Source of the DNA: Pectobacterium versatile
GTDB lineage: Bacteria > Pseudomonadota > Gammaproteobacteria > Enterobacterales > Enterobacteriaceae
NCBI RefSeq assembly: GCF_020166435.1
Contig: NZ_JAINZP010000012.1
Location: 1 to 64,000 of the forward strand
Reading direction: 5' to 3'
DNA length: 64,000 nt
Part shown: positions 19,460 to 30,187 of the stretch, in pieces
Numbering within the stretch: the first letter of the stretch is position 1
Layout: every line of letters starts with the position of its first letter
Notes under the pieces: model-generated
Told to the model about the DNA's origin: nothing
Databases searched by the model: none
The model's input: the letters and a program-made list of their open reading frames with translations, nothing else
Program-made: the position numbers and the translations under genes

Positions 19460-20413
19460 TTATTTATAGAGGTCGGCACTGATTGTGAGATTGTTACCTT
19501 TACCTTCCCACTGTCTGGTGATGTGGTAGTACTTGGCACCTTTGTCACCTGCACGTTTGGCAACGGCCTCAGACACCTGTGTCATATTGGTGTAGTTGCC
19601 ACGGAACTGAATAGAGTCGAAAGGCACCATCTGTGCTGCCGTGGCGTTGTTCAATTCCTGAATTTGTATGCCATCAGGTAATGTTACTGTGTAACGTCCG
19701 CCTTTTGACGACTGCGTTTCGAAGAAATTACCTACGTTGCGGCTAGGGCTGCCGGAGTTGGCGACACCTGGGATTTCCACTTTAGCGGCTTCTGCACCAC
19801 CCGCAGCTAACGCTGCGCGGCCTGCATCAGAATCCGCTGGAATCACGTCCGTGCTCTGGGTCTGGCGCTTCGGTGCATCGGCTTTATAAATGTATGCAGT
19901 GACTTTCTGGTTGGCACTATTCGAGTTCACATCAACCTGACGGACTATGTAGAACGAATCGGCATTTTTCTCTTTTGCCGCTTTCGCAATGGCGTCATTT
20001 ACGTCCGGCTGGCTGCGGAAGAATCCGCCAACGGTTACTGTGTCATACGGTTCCAGCCCGTAAGCCACATCTTTCGGCAGCTCTTTCACGCCGTAGAACG
20101 TGCGGAATTGGGTGTCTTGATTCGCTTTTGGTGCATCTTTGCGATACAGGTCGACCGTGACATTCCAGTTGCCACTCGAATTAGCATCATCCATCGCTTG
20201 CACATAAAACGACTCTGCGCCCAGTTTGTCGGCGCGTTTTGAGGCTGCGGCTACCGCTTCATTGATCGCGTTAAAACGTCCTTTAAACGTAATTCGTTCA
20301 AAGGGTTGCAGAGATTCTGCCTGCTCAGGCGTAAGTTCCTGTGCAGCCTGCGCTGAAAATGCCGAGAGTGATAACAACAATGTGGATGCAATAACAGTAG
20401 TCTTCAGCTTCAT
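19460..20413 (-). CDS. ydgH: YdgH-family periplasmic protein with three YdgH/BhsA-like (DUF1471) repeats
   Basis: A 317-residue exported protein (E. coli YdgH is 314). I start at the ATG at 20413, which gives a clean signal peptide of about 22 residues ending SAQA; the upstream frame extension is non-coding repeat sequence. Three related domains follow, each with an F-[DE]-[RST]-[IV]-x-[FV]-x-G-x-[FY] strand and a 'GA.sfYv' strand: about 32-90, 108-165 and 257-317. The role of such proteins is unclear beyond envelope stress association. It is transcribed opposite to pntA, with which it shares a 580-bp intergenic region. Confidence 0.93.
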   Translation of the reverse strand: MKLKTTVIASTLLLSLSAFSAQAAQELTPEQAESLQPFERITFKGRFNAINEAVAAASKRADKLGAESFYVQAMDDANSSGNWNVTVDLYRKDAPKANQDTQFRTFYGVKELPKDVAYGLEPYDTVTVGGFFRSQPDVNDAIAKAAKEKNADSFYIVRQVDVNSNSANQKVTAYIYKADAPKRQTQSTDVIPADSDAGRAALAAGGAEAAKVEIPGVANSGSPSRNVGNFFETQSSKGGRYTVTLPDGIQIQELNNATAAQMVPFDSIQFRGNYTNMTQVSEAVAKRAGDKGAKYYHITRQWEGKGNNLTISADLYK

Positions 20414-20993
20414 AAAAAATCCTTTCGCCTTCCTGCCACTCGAATTATTTAAGGTATAGCAATCAACCTGTAACGGAATAGGGCTGATTATCGCACGGAA
20501 TAAATTCTTGTGCTTTAGCATTTTCAGCGGGCTGAAAAGCCGTGATACTTCGGCTTGGAACAAGAAAAGTGCTAATAATAACGGTTAATGATTGTTTTGA
20601 CATCATAAGGGATATTTATACAAATTATCGCATTAACAACCTTGTAACACATCGTTTTTGTGAAACAGCCCAGAAAAATACTTCTGTAATAATGCTACAA
20701 AAGGCAGAGAAGACCATGATTTTCGACCAAGAAAGGCTGACAGAACCTGTGATAACTCGGCTTTTCTGTGAAATTCATTTTATTTATGGATCATCGATCA
20801 CATTTTCAGTACGTTATAAATGAGTTCGCCTACAGTGAGACGCCTCAAAAAACGTGTGGTAAGAAGATGATAAGACCCTCTTCCTACCGCGTGAATGTGG
20901 GGATATAGGGTGCAGCAGGTCTCGGCGAATTCATATAACAGAATAGGGTGAGAATAATAACCTTCGTTAAAAATAAGCGAAAAGGGTATCAGC
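20414..20993. other. 580-bp divergent intergenic region, ydgH / pntA
   Basis: There is no gene. Near 20432-20460 lies the tail half of the dispersed repeat (CTCGAATTATTTAAGGTATA). The rest, AT-rich at about 20560-20800, must hold the divergent ydgH and pntA promoters. I see no other clear structure. Confidence 0.6.
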
Positions 20994-22523
20994 ATGCGTA
21001 TTGGTGTACCAAGAGAGCGGTTGGCCAATGAAGCCCGTGTAGCAGCGACGCCGAAAACGGTTGAACAGCTGCTGAAACTGGGTTTTACGGTCTCGATAGA
21101 ACGTGAAGCGGGAAAACTGGCAAGTTTTGACGATGCGGCATACGAAGAAGTCGGTGCGTCGATTGTTGACAGTTCGGAAGTCTGGCAAGCCGATATCGTC
21201 CTGAAGGTGAATGCGCCGCAGGATGATGAAATCGAACTGACCCGCGCGGGCAGTACGGTTGTCAGCTTTATCTGGCCAGCGCAGAACCCAGAGCTGCTGG
21301 CAAAGCTGGCTGCCCGTCAGGTGACGGTGATGGCGATGGATTCCGTCCCGCGTATTTCGCGCGCGCAGTCACTGGATGCGCTCAGCTCGATGGCCAACAT
21401 CGCGGGTTACCGTGCCATCGTTGAGGCCGCCCACGAATTTGGCCGCTTCTTTACCGGACAGATTACCGCCGCAGGTAAGGTTCCGCCTGCTAAGGTCATG
21501 ATTATCGGTGCTGGCGTGGCCGGTTTGGCCGCGATCGGTGCCGCAGGTAGTTTAGGCGCTATCGTTCGTGCTTTTGATACCCGCCCTGAAGTAAAAGAGC
21601 AGGTTAAGAGCATGGGGGCTGAGTTCCTCGAGCTCGACTTTGAAGAGGAAGCGGGTAGCGGCGACGGCTATGCCAAAGTCATGTCCGAAGCCTTTATCAA
21701 AGCGGAAATGGAACTGTTTGCCGCTCAGGCAAAAGAAGTCGACATTATCGTCACTACAGCCCTGATCCCTGGAAAACCGGCGCCACGTCTGATCACCAAA
21801 GAAATGGTGCTGAGCATGAAGCCCGGCAGCGTGATTGTCGATTTAGCGGCGCAAACGGGCGGGAACTGCGAACTGACCGTAGCCGATCGCGTCACCGTGA
21901 CGGAAAACGGCGTCAAAATTATCGGTTACACCGATTTGCCTAGCCGTCTGCCGACGCAATCTTCACAGCTTTACGGCACGAACCTGGTTAACCTGCTGAA
22001 ATTACTCTGCAAAGAGAAAAATGGCGAAATCGACGTCGATTTTGACGATACCGTGATTCGCGGTGTGACCGTCATTAAAGAAGGTGAAATTACCTGGCCA
22101 GCACCGCCGATTCAGGTTTCTGCACAGCCACAGCAGGCAAAACCTGCCGCTGCGGTGGTGAAGGAAGCTGCCAAACCGACGTCGCCATGGAAGAAATATG
22201 CGTTCCTCGTAATCGCTATCCTGCTGTTTGGCTGGCTGGCCGATGTCGCGCCTAAAGAGTTCTTGTCTCACTTTACCGTTTTTGCGCTGTCCTGCGTGGT
22301 GGGCTATTACGTTGTCTGGAATGTCAGCCACGCATTGCACACGCCATTAATGTCAGTCACTAACGCAATATCAGGCATTATCGTTGTCGGAGCATTGTTG
22401 CAGATCGGCCACGGCGGATGGGTGTCGTTCTTCTCGTTCATTGCCGTATTGATCGCCAGCATCAATATTTTCGGTGGTTTCACCGTGACTCAGCGCATGC
22501 TGAAAATGTTCCGTAAAAACTAA
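20994..22523 (+). CDS. pntA: Proton-translocating NAD(P) transhydrogenase, alpha subunit
   Basis: The NAD(H)-binding subunit of the inner-membrane enzyme that uses the proton gradient to make NADPH from NADH. It has 509 residues. The cytoplasmic dI domain (about 1-380) contains the NAD loop [14 protein letters not shown] near 171-184. It is followed by a proline/alanine linker and four hydrophobic segments from about 402 to 500. pntB follows 10 bases later. Confidence 0.98.
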   Translation: MRIGVPRERLANEARVAATPKTVEQLLKLGFTVSIEREAGKLASFDDAAYEEVGASIVDSSEVWQADIVLKVNAPQDDEIELTRAGSTVVSFIWPAQNPELLAKLAARQVTVMAMDSVPRISRAQSLDALSSMANIAGYRAIVEAAHEFGRFFTGQITAAGKVPPAKVMIIGAGVAGLAAIGAAGSLGAIVRAFDTRPEVKEQVKSMGAEFLELDFEEEAGSGDGYAKVMSEAFIKAEMELFAAQAKEVDIIVTTALIPGKPAPRLITKEMVLSMKPGSVIVDLAAQTGGNCELTVADRVTVTENGVKIIGYTDLPSRLPTQSSQLYGTNLVNLLKLLCKEKNGEIDVDFDDTVIRGVTVIKEGEITWPAPPIQVSAQPQQAKPAAAVVKEAAKPTSPWKKYAFLVIAILLFGWLADVAPKEFLSHFTVFALSCVVGYYVVWNVSHALHTPLMSVTNAISGIIVVGALLQIGHGGWVSFFSFIAVLIASINIFGGFTVTQRMLKMFRKN

Positions 22524-22533
22524 GGGGTAACAC

Positions 22534-23922
22534 ATGTCTGGTGGATTAGTAACTGCTGCATACATTGTTGCCGCAATTCTCTTTATTTTCAGTTTGGCTG
22601 GGTTGTCCAAGCACGAAACGTCGCAACAAGGAAACATCTTTGGTATCAGCGGTATGGCGCTTGCGCTGATCGCGACGATTCTGGGACCGGATTCTGGCAA
22701 CGTGGGTTGGATTATCGTCGCGATGGCGATCGGTGGATCAATCGGTATTTATCTGGCGCGTAAGGTTGAAATGACCGAAATGCCAGAACTGGTCGCGATT
22801 CTTCACAGCTTTGTGGGCTTGGCTGCGGTACTCGTTGGCTTTAATAGCTTCCTCGACCACGGTGAAATTACCGATCCGGTGATGGTTAATATCCATTTAA
22901 CGGAAGTCTTCCTGGGTATCTTCATCGGTGCCGTGACCTTCACGGGCTCGGTCATCGCGTTCGGTAAACTGCGTGGCAATATCTCCTCCAAGCCATTGAT
23001 GCTGCCTCATCGCCATAAAATGAATCTGGCGGCGCTGGTTGTGTCCTTCCTGCTGCTGCTGGTTTTCGTCAATACGGGCAGCGTAGCGTTGCAGGTACTG
23101 GCACTGATTCTGATGACAGCGATTGCACTGGTATTTGGCTGGCATCTGGTTGCATCGATTGGCGGTGCGGACATGCCAGTCGTCGTTTCTATGCTGAACT
23201 CCTACTCTGGTTGGGCGGCAGCGGCAGCGGGCTTCATGCTGAGCAATGACCTGCTGATCGTGACCGGTGCTCTGGTGGGTTCTTCTGGTGCGATTCTGTC
23301 TTACATCATGTGTAAAGCGATGAACCGTTCCTTTATCAGCGTGATTGCCGGTGGTTTTGGTACAGATGGCGTTTCCTCTAGTGAGAGTGAAGAGGTGGGT
23401 GAATACCGTGAGGCTTCAGCGGAAGACGTGGCTGATTTACTCAAGAACTCAACTTCAGTCATCATCACTCCGGGATACGGTATGGCCGTCGCGCAGGCGC
23501 AGTACCCTGTGCATGACATCACCGCAAAACTGCGTGCACGTGGCATCAACGTTCGTTTTGGTATTCACCCCGTTGCAGGGCGTCTACCGGGTCATATGAA
23601 CGTGCTGTTGGCTGAAGCAAAAGTCCCTTACGACATCGTGTTGGAAATGGATGAAATTAACGACGATTTCACCGATACCGACACTGTGCTGGTTATTGGT
23701 GCGAATGACACCGTTAACCCGGCAGCGCAAGAAGATCCACACAGCCCAATCGCGGGCATGCCAGTGCTGGAAGTGTGGAAAGCGCAGAATGTTATCGTGT
23801 TTAAACGTTCGATGAACACCGGTTACGCTGGCGTACAGAACCCGCTGTTCTTTAAAGAGAACACGCAGATGCTGTTTGGCGATGCCAAAGACAGCGTTGA
23901 GGCGATTCTGAAAGCACTGTAA
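22534..23922 (+). CDS. pntB: Proton-translocating NAD(P) transhydrogenase, beta subunit
   Basis: The NADP(H)-binding subunit, 462 residues. About 260 N-terminal residues form many membrane helices. The C-terminal dIII domain carries [13 protein letters not shown] (about 314-326), [19 protein letters not shown] and [12 protein letters not shown], all family landmarks. It is co-transcribed with pntA and ends at a terminator. Confidence 0.98.
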   Translation: MSGGLVTAAYIVAAILFIFSLAGLSKHETSQQGNIFGISGMALALIATILGPDSGNVGWIIVAMAIGGSIGIYLARKVEMTEMPELVAILHSFVGLAAVLVGFNSFLDHGEITDPVMVNIHLTEVFLGIFIGAVTFTGSVIAFGKLRGNISSKPLMLPHRHKMNLAALVVSFLLLLVFVNTGSVALQVLALILMTAIALVFGWHLVASIGGADMPVVVSMLNSYSGWAAAAAGFMLSNDLLIVTGALVGSSGAILSYIMCKAMNRSFISVIAGGFGTDGVSSSESEEVGEYREASAEDVADLLKNSTSVIITPGYGMAVAQAQYPVHDITAKLRARGINVRFGIHPVAGRLPGHMNVLLAEAKVPYDIVLEMDEINDDFTDTDTVLVIGANDTVNPAAQEDPHSPIAGMPVLEVWKAQNVIVFKRSMNTGYAGVQNPLFFKENTQMLFGDAKDSVEAILKAL

Positions 23923-23944
23923 GCGTGACAGGAAGTAGAAAACG

Positions 23945-23969
23945 AAAGGGGCGAGTATCGCCCTTTTTT
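23945..23969 (+). terminator. Terminator after pntB
   Basis: The AAAGGGGCGA / TCGCCCTTTTTT stem with a GTA loop lies about 22 bases past the stop. Confidence 0.85.
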
Positions 23970-24030
23970 ACATCTTAAATACGTTCTACTCATCATACTT
24001 TCACGTGCATGTACGTTGCATGACATTGCC

Positions 24031-24060
24031 AAAAATAATGCCAGCACTGAGGCTGGCATT
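24031..24060 (-). terminator. Terminator after uspE
   Basis: Nine-base arms AATGCCAGC / GCTGGCATT around a 6-base loop, followed on the minus strand by ATTTTTGG. It lies 30 bases past the uspE stop. Confidence 0.8.
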
Positions 24061-24089
24061 GTTCGATTCGAACGTGATGAAACGTGCGA

Positions 24090-25040
24090 TCAGCTGTTAT
24101 CGCTTTCTTCCTGCGTAATTGGTGAAACGAAATCATCGGGTTTGACCGCGAGCAGGTCGCACTTCAAGTGATCAATAACATGTTCGACGGTGTTGCCGAT
24201 AAAGGCGGCGGAAAGTCCGGTTCGCCCCAGAGACCCTAATACCACGACGCCTGCCTGTAAATGCTCCGCCAGATCGGGAATCACGTCTTCCGGCAACCCT
24301 TTTTCTACGTGTGTGACGCGTTCATCCAGACTAAATTTTTGCCGTAGCGATTTCATGGCAATAAGGTGCTGGCCTCGAATCGCATCGTTGTAGACGCTGG
24401 GATCGAAATCAGGCAATTCAATGGCGATATTGATGGGGGTAACGGGGTAGGCACCAACCAGATGAACCTCGGTTTGGTCAACCTGTTGCGCCAGCTCCAG
24501 CGTTTCCGATACTAATTTGATATTGAGCGGATCGTGATAAGGATCTTCGCTGGCCAGATTGACCGCAACCAGTGCACGGCCTTCGGTCGGCCATGGCTGA
24601 TCTTTTACCATCCACACAGGGCAAGGACATTTGCGTAGTAGCTGCCAGTCTGTTGGCGTAAAGATAACCGCTTCCAGCCGATCGTGCTGATGTGCCATTT
24701 TCAACAACAGGTCATGTTGCCCAGAAATCACTTCCCGAATAATGGATTCAAATGGTTTATTGTGCCAAACCACTTTGATTTCTATCGAAACGCCAGCGTC
24801 AAGGTAGTATTTGCACTGTTCCGCAATCCACTCGGTCCGCTGCTGAATAACGCCCTGACGCATCTCCACTCTTTCATCGGGGGAAAGCAGAGTCGTCATT
24901 TCATAAGAGAAATCATAAATCGGCAGAAATGCCTTGATACGGCCGCCAAGTCGCTGAACCAGGTAAACCGCCCGACGCAGCGCTGGTTGGTCATCCTGAT
25001 TTGGGTCAATAGCTACCAGTAAGTTCTGATACTTTGCCAT
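24090..25040 (-). CDS. uspE: Universal stress protein E
   Basis: A 316-residue protein made of two tandem Usp domains (about 3-145 and 155-305). Each starts with a 'LVAI/VAVN' strand. The second ends in [23 protein letters not shown], the G-x2-G-x9-G-S/N nucleotide-binding pattern. It is a cytoplasmic stress-resistance protein. It lies beside fnr, with fnr upstream, as in E. coli, and may be co-expressed although a hairpin separates them. Confidence 0.95.
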   Translation of the reverse strand: MAKYQNLLVAIDPNQDDQPALRRAVYLVQRLGGRIKAFLPIYDFSYEMTTLLSPDERVEMRQGVIQQRTEWIAEQCKYYLDAGVSIEIKVVWHNKPFESIIREVISGQHDLLLKMAHQHDRLEAVIFTPTDWQLLRKCPCPVWMVKDQPWPTEGRALVAVNLASEDPYHDPLNIKLVSETLELAQQVDQTEVHLVGAYPVTPINIAIELPDFDPSVYNDAIRGQHLIAMKSLRQKFSLDERVTHVEKGLPEDVIPDLAEHLQAGVVVLGSLGRTGLSAAFIGNTVEHVIDHLKCDLLAVKPDDFVSPITQEESDNS

Positions 25041-25176
25041 AGCTCCTCCAAACAGCTGTTACTCCACAGCCTGTCATTCAAGAGTACCGCAATGGAATCG
25101 TTTTGGACAACAGAGATAAGCCGCAGAATAACAAAATAGGAAATATCACGGATGGGGCGGAAAAGAGAGGATAAAA

Positions 25177-25212
25177 TTGACGTTGCCACAGTAAAAAAAG
25201 CGGCAACGTCAA
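25177..25212 (-). terminator. fnr: Hairpin after fnr
   Basis: Arms TTGACGTTGCC and GGCAACGTCAA enclose a 14-base loop that contains the T-tract on the fnr strand. It lies 18 bases past the fnr stop. It is a likely terminator or attenuator between fnr and uspE, though the T-run sits in the loop rather than after the stem. Confidence 0.55.
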
Positions 25213-25230
25213 ATGGTTAGGCTGGAAAGA

Positions 25231-25977
25231 TTATTTTCGCGAGGAACCGGCTAATTCGGAAAGCGCATCAATATTCTCGATCGTGATGTATTTTCCTTTT
25301 ACCGCCAGCGTACCGCTTTTCTGGAAACGCCCCAGCAGACGGCTGATGGTTTCAACGGTTAGCCCCAGATAGTTGCCGATATCACCGCGAGTCATGGTCA
25401 GACGGAATTCACGCGGCGAGAAACCGCGCTGAGCAAAACGGCGGGATAGGTTGTAGACAAACGCCGCCAGACGCTCTTCAGCATTCTTTTTCGACAGCAG
25501 CAGAATCATGTCCTGATCGCCACGAATCTCGCCGCTCATCAGGCGCATCATCTGTTGACGCAGGTTAGGCATTTTCCCAGAGAGATCGTCCAACGTCTCG
25601 AAAGGGATTTCGCAGACCATTGAGGTCTCCAGCGCCTGAGCGAAACTCGGGTGTTGAGCGGTACCGATGGCATCAAAGCCCACCAAATCACCCGCCAGAT
25701 GAAAACCTGTGATCTGCTCGTCGCCTTGCTCCGTGATGGTGTAGCTTTTTATCGTCCCAGAGCGGATGGCGTACAGCGATCTCAGCTCATCGCCTGCTTT
25801 AAACAGCGCTTGCCCCTTCTGGATAGGCTTCTTCCTTTCAATGATGTTGTCGAGCTGATCAAGCTCGTGTTCATTTAGGGTGAAAGGGATGCATAGCTGA
25901 CTGATACTGCAATCCTGACAGTGGATTGCACAACCGCCAGACTGGATGCGTCGGATAATTCGCTTTTCCGGGATCAT
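25231..25977 (-). CDS. fnr: Fumarate and nitrate reduction regulator FNR
   Basis: The global anaerobic transcription regulator, 248 residues. Cys20, Cys23 and Cys29 ([10 protein letters not shown]) plus the later Cys in SMVCEIPF bind the oxygen-sensitive [4Fe-4S] cluster. The cyclic-nucleotide-type fold spans about 35-140. The dimerisation helix and the helix-turn-helix near 197-221 ([18 protein letters not shown]) are intact. An FNR-like box just upstream suggests autoregulation, as in E. coli. Confidence 0.98.
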   Translation of the reverse strand: MIPEKRIIRRIQSGGCAIHCQDCSISQLCIPFTLNEHELDQLDNIIERKKPIQKGQALFKAGDELRSLYAIRSGTIKSYTITEQGDEQITGFHLAGDLVGFDAIGTAQHPSFAQALETSMVCEIPFETLDDLSGKMPNLRQQMMRLMSGEIRGDQDMILLLSKKNAEERLAAFVYNLSRRFAQRGFSPREFRLTMTRGDIGNYLGLTVETISRLLGRFQKSGTLAVKGKYITIENIDALSELAGSSRK

Positions 25978-25997
25978 GGGCTTTGCTCAGGCAATAA

Positions 25998-26011
25998 TTG
26001 ATATTGGTCAA
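25998..26011. promoter_or_regulatory. FNR box upstream of fnr
   Basis: TTGATATTGGTCAA matches the consensus TTGAT-N4-ATCAA with one mismatch. It lies 21 bases upstream of the fnr start, consistent with negative autoregulation. Confidence 0.7.
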
Positions 26012-26246
26012 TTTTAACAGCTTTTATCGGCTGTGATAAGACCGACAATCATCGGAATAGACGAATAAATAGTGAACTAACTATAATTTTTCGATTTTAC
26101 TGAAAAATATTTCGATATATCAGCGCCGCGTAGCGATAATATTTTCGTCCACCGCGTTACCGAACGGTTAACACGTTGATTAATCCGAATCACTTACGGC
26201 CATAAGCAATTCGGAGGAGTATTTTCGCCTGTCTGAAGCACAAAAA

Positions 26247-26780
26247 TTATAATGGCAAATTATTTTGGCGAGGTAAAAAACCTTCGTGTGTCAATAACCA
26301 CTGCTTACGGTGAATGCCACCGGCATAGCCGGTCAGTGCGCCGCCAGTGCCGATGACTCTGTGGCACGGAACCACGATGCTGACAGGGTTTGAGCCGTTT
26401 GCCATGCCGACCGCACGCGCCGCACCGGTACGCCCTAGCAGGGTCGCGAGCTCGCCGTATGTGGTAATTTCTCCGCAGGGAATTTGACGTAATTTCCGCC
26501 AAACCTGCTGCTGGAATTCCGTCCCTACGGAGGCAACTGGCAGCGTATCAATAATCGCTAATTCGCCATCAAAATAGCGTTGCAGGCTGTCTGTCAGACC
26601 ACCGGGATTATGGCGTGACTGTAACGAAAAGGGATCATTTCGATAACTGCGGTTGAGTGAGCGAAATAAATCATCCTCATACTCGCGCCACTCGACGGCC
26701 CGCAAATGATTATTTTCATCAGCAATAATCAATAACTCTCCAAGCGGAGTTGCCATCGTGTCCTGAAAAAAAGTCTGCAT
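26247..26780 (-). CDS. ogt: Methylated-DNA-[protein]-cysteine S-methyltransferase
   Basis: Suicide repair of O6-alkylguanine and O4-alkylthymine by transfer of the alkyl group to a cysteine. It has 177 residues. The acceptor is Cys139 in IVVPCHRVIG, with GTGGALTGYAGG after it. The DNA-binding helix GRTGAARAVGMAN precedes it. It is next to fnr as in E. coli. It starts at 26780; an upstream ribosome site, AGGAATCACT, is modest. Confidence 0.96.
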   Translation of the reverse strand: MQTFFQDTMATPLGELLIIADENNHLRAVEWREYEDDLFRSLNRSYRNDPFSLQSRHNPGGLTDSLQRYFDGELAIIDTLPVASVGTEFQQQVWRKLRQIPCGEITTYGELATLLGRTGAARAVGMANGSNPVSIVVPCHRVIGTGGALTGYAGGIHRKQWLLTHEGFLPRQNNLPL

Positions 26781-27371
26781 AGTGATTCCTTACGCGCTTG
26801 TCGCTTTCTTGTATCTCTCATTAGTTACGTGTCGATTATCCGGCATCCTCAGACGGATTGAAAATAAAATGCGAGATATGTCACTCAGTGAGGTGAAAAA
26901 GGAGAAAGCCATCACGATAATAACCCCGTATAGCTCCGGCGTGTTCTCATGTCTGGCAAGATAGAAGGGGGATTTGGGTAGAGAACGTTTCGTTTTTCAT
27001 AACAGGTTGGTTTCGGCGTTGCGAACGATGCCGTTCTAGCGAAAATCCCGTTGATGCACGAACACTTAAGAGAGCCAATGCACATTCAGTATGAGCATAT
27101 TGAGTGCATCCTGTCTGATATTATTAATAAAATCAAATGTTAATATAGAAATGCTCAATTTGTATTTATGAGAACTGGAGCATGTCAATCTTGATTCTAC
27201 TGCCAGATAACATCAGCACATGGCAATAATGTGAAGGTGAGTGATGTGGGTATGCTCTATTTTTTATGGCAAAGGTATATGCCACGTGCCTGTCAATTCG
27301 GTGAAATTTTTAGCGCCCTGTTTTATGTACGAATAGCTATGTGCTCTATGTTATTGGAGGAAATACGCAGA
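26781..27371. other. 591-bp intergenic region before the oxidoreductase gene
   Basis: I find no convincing gene or structured element. A 60-codon open stretch at 26782-26964 has no ribosome site and overlaps the ogt promoter, so I leave it out. The right half (27100-27371) is AT-rich and should hold the promoter of the next gene. Confidence 0.5.
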
Positions 27372-28667
27372 ATGAAAAAAAAATATGCCGTAGTGGGAAC
27401 GGGGGGCCGAGCGGGCCTCTATCTGGAATCTATCGCCAGGGATTATCAGGATCAGGGACAATTTGTTGCTTTTTGCGATACCAACCAGACACGAATGGAT
27501 TACGCCAACCGTATTGTCCATAAATTTGGACACGATAATGTGGCGACGTACTATGCCGATAAGTTTGAGCAGATGATCGCGGAAACCAAGCCAGATATTG
27601 TTATTGTGACGTCTATAGACCGCACGCATCATCATTATATTATCCGAGCAATGGAATTAGGGTGTGATGTTATCAGTGAAAAACCGATGACGATTGACGA
27701 AGAAAAATGTCAGGCCATTATTGATGCGATTAATCGTACCGGACGTAAATTACGGGTAACCTTTAACTACCGCTACGCGCCGCATCACAGCAAAGTCCGC
27801 GAATTAATTGCCGCAGGGCTGATTGGCGAAGTCTATTCTGTCCATTTTGAGTGGCTGTTAAATACTGAACACGGGGCAGATTATTTCCGTCGCTGGCACC
27901 GTGATAAACGCAATAGTGGTGGGTTGCTGGTGCATAAATCTACCCACCATTTCGACCTGGTCAATTTCTGGCTAAACAGCGAACCGGAAACGGTCTACGC
28001 ACAAGGCGATTTGCGTTTTTATGGTAAAGCTAACGCTGAAGCTCGCGGCGTCACGGAATTTTATTCACGTTCACATAATAGCGCGGAGGCGGAAAACGAT
28101 CCGTTTGCGTTGCATATGAATCAAAGCGAACAGCTGACCGCCTTATATTTAGACGCTGAACATGAAGACGGTTATTACCGCGATAAAAGCGTGTTCGATG
28201 ACGGGATTAATATTGAAGATGTACTGAGTGTGATGGTGCGCTATAAGAGCAAAGCCATCATGACCTATTCATTAAATGCCTATTTACCTTGGGAAGGGCT
28301 GAATGTGGTGTTTAATGGTAGTAAAGGGCGATTGGAAATGAAATTGGTGGAAAAATCTTACGTAAACGGAGGCGGAAAAAAAGAGGATGAAGGTGCGCTG
28401 AATGAATGCGAAATAAAGATCTATCCGATGTTTGACGAGCCTTATGTCGTACCGGTTGAATTTAAAGCGGGCGGACATGGCGGCGGCGATCAGGTCATGT
28501 TAAACGATCTGTTTGGTACACCGGAGCCCGATCCCTTACATCGTGCAGCGGATTATCGTGACGGGGCCATGTCTATTTTAACTGGTATTGCCGCCAATCG
28601 GTCATTACGCACCGAACTGCCAGTGAAAATAAGCGAACTGGCCGTTAACCTGAAAAAAGGGAATTAA
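27372..28667 (+). CDS. Gfo/Idh/MocA-family NAD(P)-dependent oxidoreductase
   Basis: A 431-residue sugar/inositol-type dehydrogenase. I start at the ATG at 27372 with GGAGG upstream, since it begins with the Rossmann loop VVGTGGRAG at residues 7-15; 47 codons upstream are open but not protein-like. The family's EKP motif is present as ISEKPMTID near 96-104, and the catalytic region HKSTHHFD near 187-194 resembles the Lys/His pair of the family. The substrate is unknown. The next gene is a sugar-binding protein, so a role in catabolism of an imported plant sugar is plausible. Confidence 0.85.
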   Translation: MKKKYAVVGTGGRAGLYLESIARDYQDQGQFVAFCDTNQTRMDYANRIVHKFGHDNVATYYADKFEQMIAETKPDIVIVTSIDRTHHHYIIRAMELGCDVISEKPMTIDEEKCQAIIDAINRTGRKLRVTFNYRYAPHHSKVRELIAAGLIGEVYSVHFEWLLNTEHGADYFRRWHRDKRNSGGLLVHKSTHHFDLVNFWLNSEPETVYAQGDLRFYGKANAEARGVTEFYSRSHNSAEAENDPFALHMNQSEQLTALYLDAEHEDGYYRDKSVFDDGINIEDVLSVMVRYKSKAIMTYSLNAYLPWEGLNVVFNGSKGRLEMKLVEKSYVNGGGKKEDEGALNECEIKIYPMFDEPYVVPVEFKAGGHGGGDQVMLNDLFGTPEPDPLHRAADYRDGAMSILTGIAANRSLRTELPVKISELAVNLKKGN

Positions 28668-28785
28668 TGAAAACACCTGCCTGAAGGCTATTTCAGGCGG
28701 CAAGCGATTCCGCATCCGTAGTACCTGTCTACCCTTAAAAGGGCAGCGGGTGGAAACCTCCGAATACAATTATAAGGGTTTTATT

Positions 28786-30105
28786 ATGGCGAAAAAACGG
28801 AACACATTATCTCCCCTGCTCCTGCTTTGTGCCGCTCTTCCACTGGGCGCTACATTTTCTCATTTTGCTGACGCTGCCGAGATCCGCATCTCCTGGTGGG
28901 GTGGTAATCAGCGGCACGAGGCTACGCTAGCTGCTATTAACGCGTTTCAAAAAGCCAACCCGACGATTACTGTCAAAGCCGAATATGCTGGCTGGGACGG
29001 CTATCTCTCCCGCCTGTCAACCCAGATGGCTGGGGGGCAAGAACCTGATGTCATGCGTATTGACTGGAACTGGCTGCCGCAGTTTTCGCGCAATGGCGAC
29101 GGTTTTTATGATTTGAATAAGCAAAAAGATATTCTGGGACTGGGAGATTTTCCGCCTAGCGCTCTGAAAGCGGCGGACGTAAAAGGGAAGCAGCAAGGTC
29201 TCCCGATTTCGATGACGTCCCGCAGCATGATTTACAATAAAACTACTTGGGACAACGCGGGCGTCGCTTACCCGAAAACCTGGGATGAACTGTTTGCCGC
29301 TGGTCCCGTATTTAAACAAAAGCTGGGTGACAACTATTACCCACTTGGTGTTGCCCAAGGGTCAAGCGATGTGTTGGATATTCTTACGCTCGGCCGTAGT
29401 TACATGGCACAGAAATACGGCATTGATATGATCGATGAGAAAAAGCAGAGCATTGCCTATAGCCGCGATCAAGTACGGGAACTCTTCGGTTTTTATAAAA
29501 AGCTGGTTGATTCCCATGTGATACCCGATCAGCGCTATTTCTCCTCGTTCGGCCGTACCAACGTCTATGAGATTCGTCCTTGGATTAACGGCGAATTAGC
29601 TGGGATGTATTTATGGGATTCTGCCATCTATACCTACTCCAGTAATATGCCAAAGGATGCCGTGTTGGAAACGGGGCCGTTCCTCACCATGCCCAATGCC
29701 AAAGATTCGGGGCTGACCACCAAACCGTCTTCGCTGTTCGCCATCAGTAAGAACAGCAAGCATCCTAAGGAAGCGGCGATGCTGATGAGTTTCATGCTGA
29801 GTAACCCGGAGGGCGTGAAGGCATTAGGATTGCAAAATGGGATGCCTGCTAACCCGAAAGCGCAAAAATTGCTGGAAGATATCGGCGTGATTAACCCCGG
29901 TAATCTGTTAGCGAATGCCTATCGGGCGGCCGCGGAGCAACCTGCGTCTAAGGTGCCAGTTTCACCGTTTATGGAAAATCAGGAATTGGTTCAACTGTGG
30001 ACGAGCAGTCTGCAAAAACTGGATTACGGTAACGGAGAGGTGAATAAGGTTGCCGATGATTTCCTGAACGGCGCTAACCGTATATTAAAACGTGCTATCC
30101 GCTAA
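28786..30105 (+). CDS. ABC transporter sugar-binding protein (family 1 solute-binding)
   Basis: A 439-residue periplasmic binding protein. I use the ATG at 28786 (AAGGG ribosome site), which gives a standard signal peptide ending ADAAEIRISWWGG. It has the usual 'W.g..r......i..f...' start, the pattern GWDGYLSRLSTQMAGGQEPDVM (residues split around 64-85) and C-terminal AAMLMSFMLSNPEG. No permease or ATPase gene is nearby; neighbours are the oxidoreductase upstream and an unrelated operon downstream. It presumably supplies a transporter encoded elsewhere. Confidence 0.9.
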   Translation: MAKKRNTLSPLLLLCAALPLGATFSHFADAAEIRISWWGGNQRHEATLAAINAFQKANPTITVKAEYAGWDGYLSRLSTQMAGGQEPDVMRIDWNWLPQFSRNGDGFYDLNKQKDILGLGDFPPSALKAADVKGKQQGLPISMTSRSMIYNKTTWDNAGVAYPKTWDELFAAGPVFKQKLGDNYYPLGVAQGSSDVLDILTLGRSYMAQKYGIDMIDEKKQSIAYSRDQVRELFGFYKKLVDSHVIPDQRYFSSFGRTNVYEIRPWINGELAGMYLWDSAIYTYSSNMPKDAVLETGPFLTMPNAKDSGLTTKPSSLFAISKNSKHPKEAAMLMSFMLSNPEGVKALGLQNGMPANPKAQKLLEDIGVINPGNLLANAYRAAAEQPASKVPVSPFMENQELVQLWTSSLQKLDYGNGEVNKVADDFLNGANRILKRAIR

Positions 30106-30121
30106 CCACTGCTGTTAATGT

Positions 30122-30161
30122 GCGATGCCATATCCTTTGCGATATGGCATCGCGACATTTT
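30122..30161 (+). terminator. Terminator after the sugar-binding protein gene
   Basis: Perfect 13-bp arms GCGATGCCATATC and GATATGGCATCGC around a 6-base loop, followed by GACATTTTTT. Confidence 0.9.
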
Positions 30162-30187
30162 TTACGCCGTGCCTGCATGCCCTTTGC

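Noticed and set aside
26782-26964. Possible 60-residue small protein divergent from ogt
   Set aside because: It starts two bases from the ogt start, has no ribosome site and no family features.
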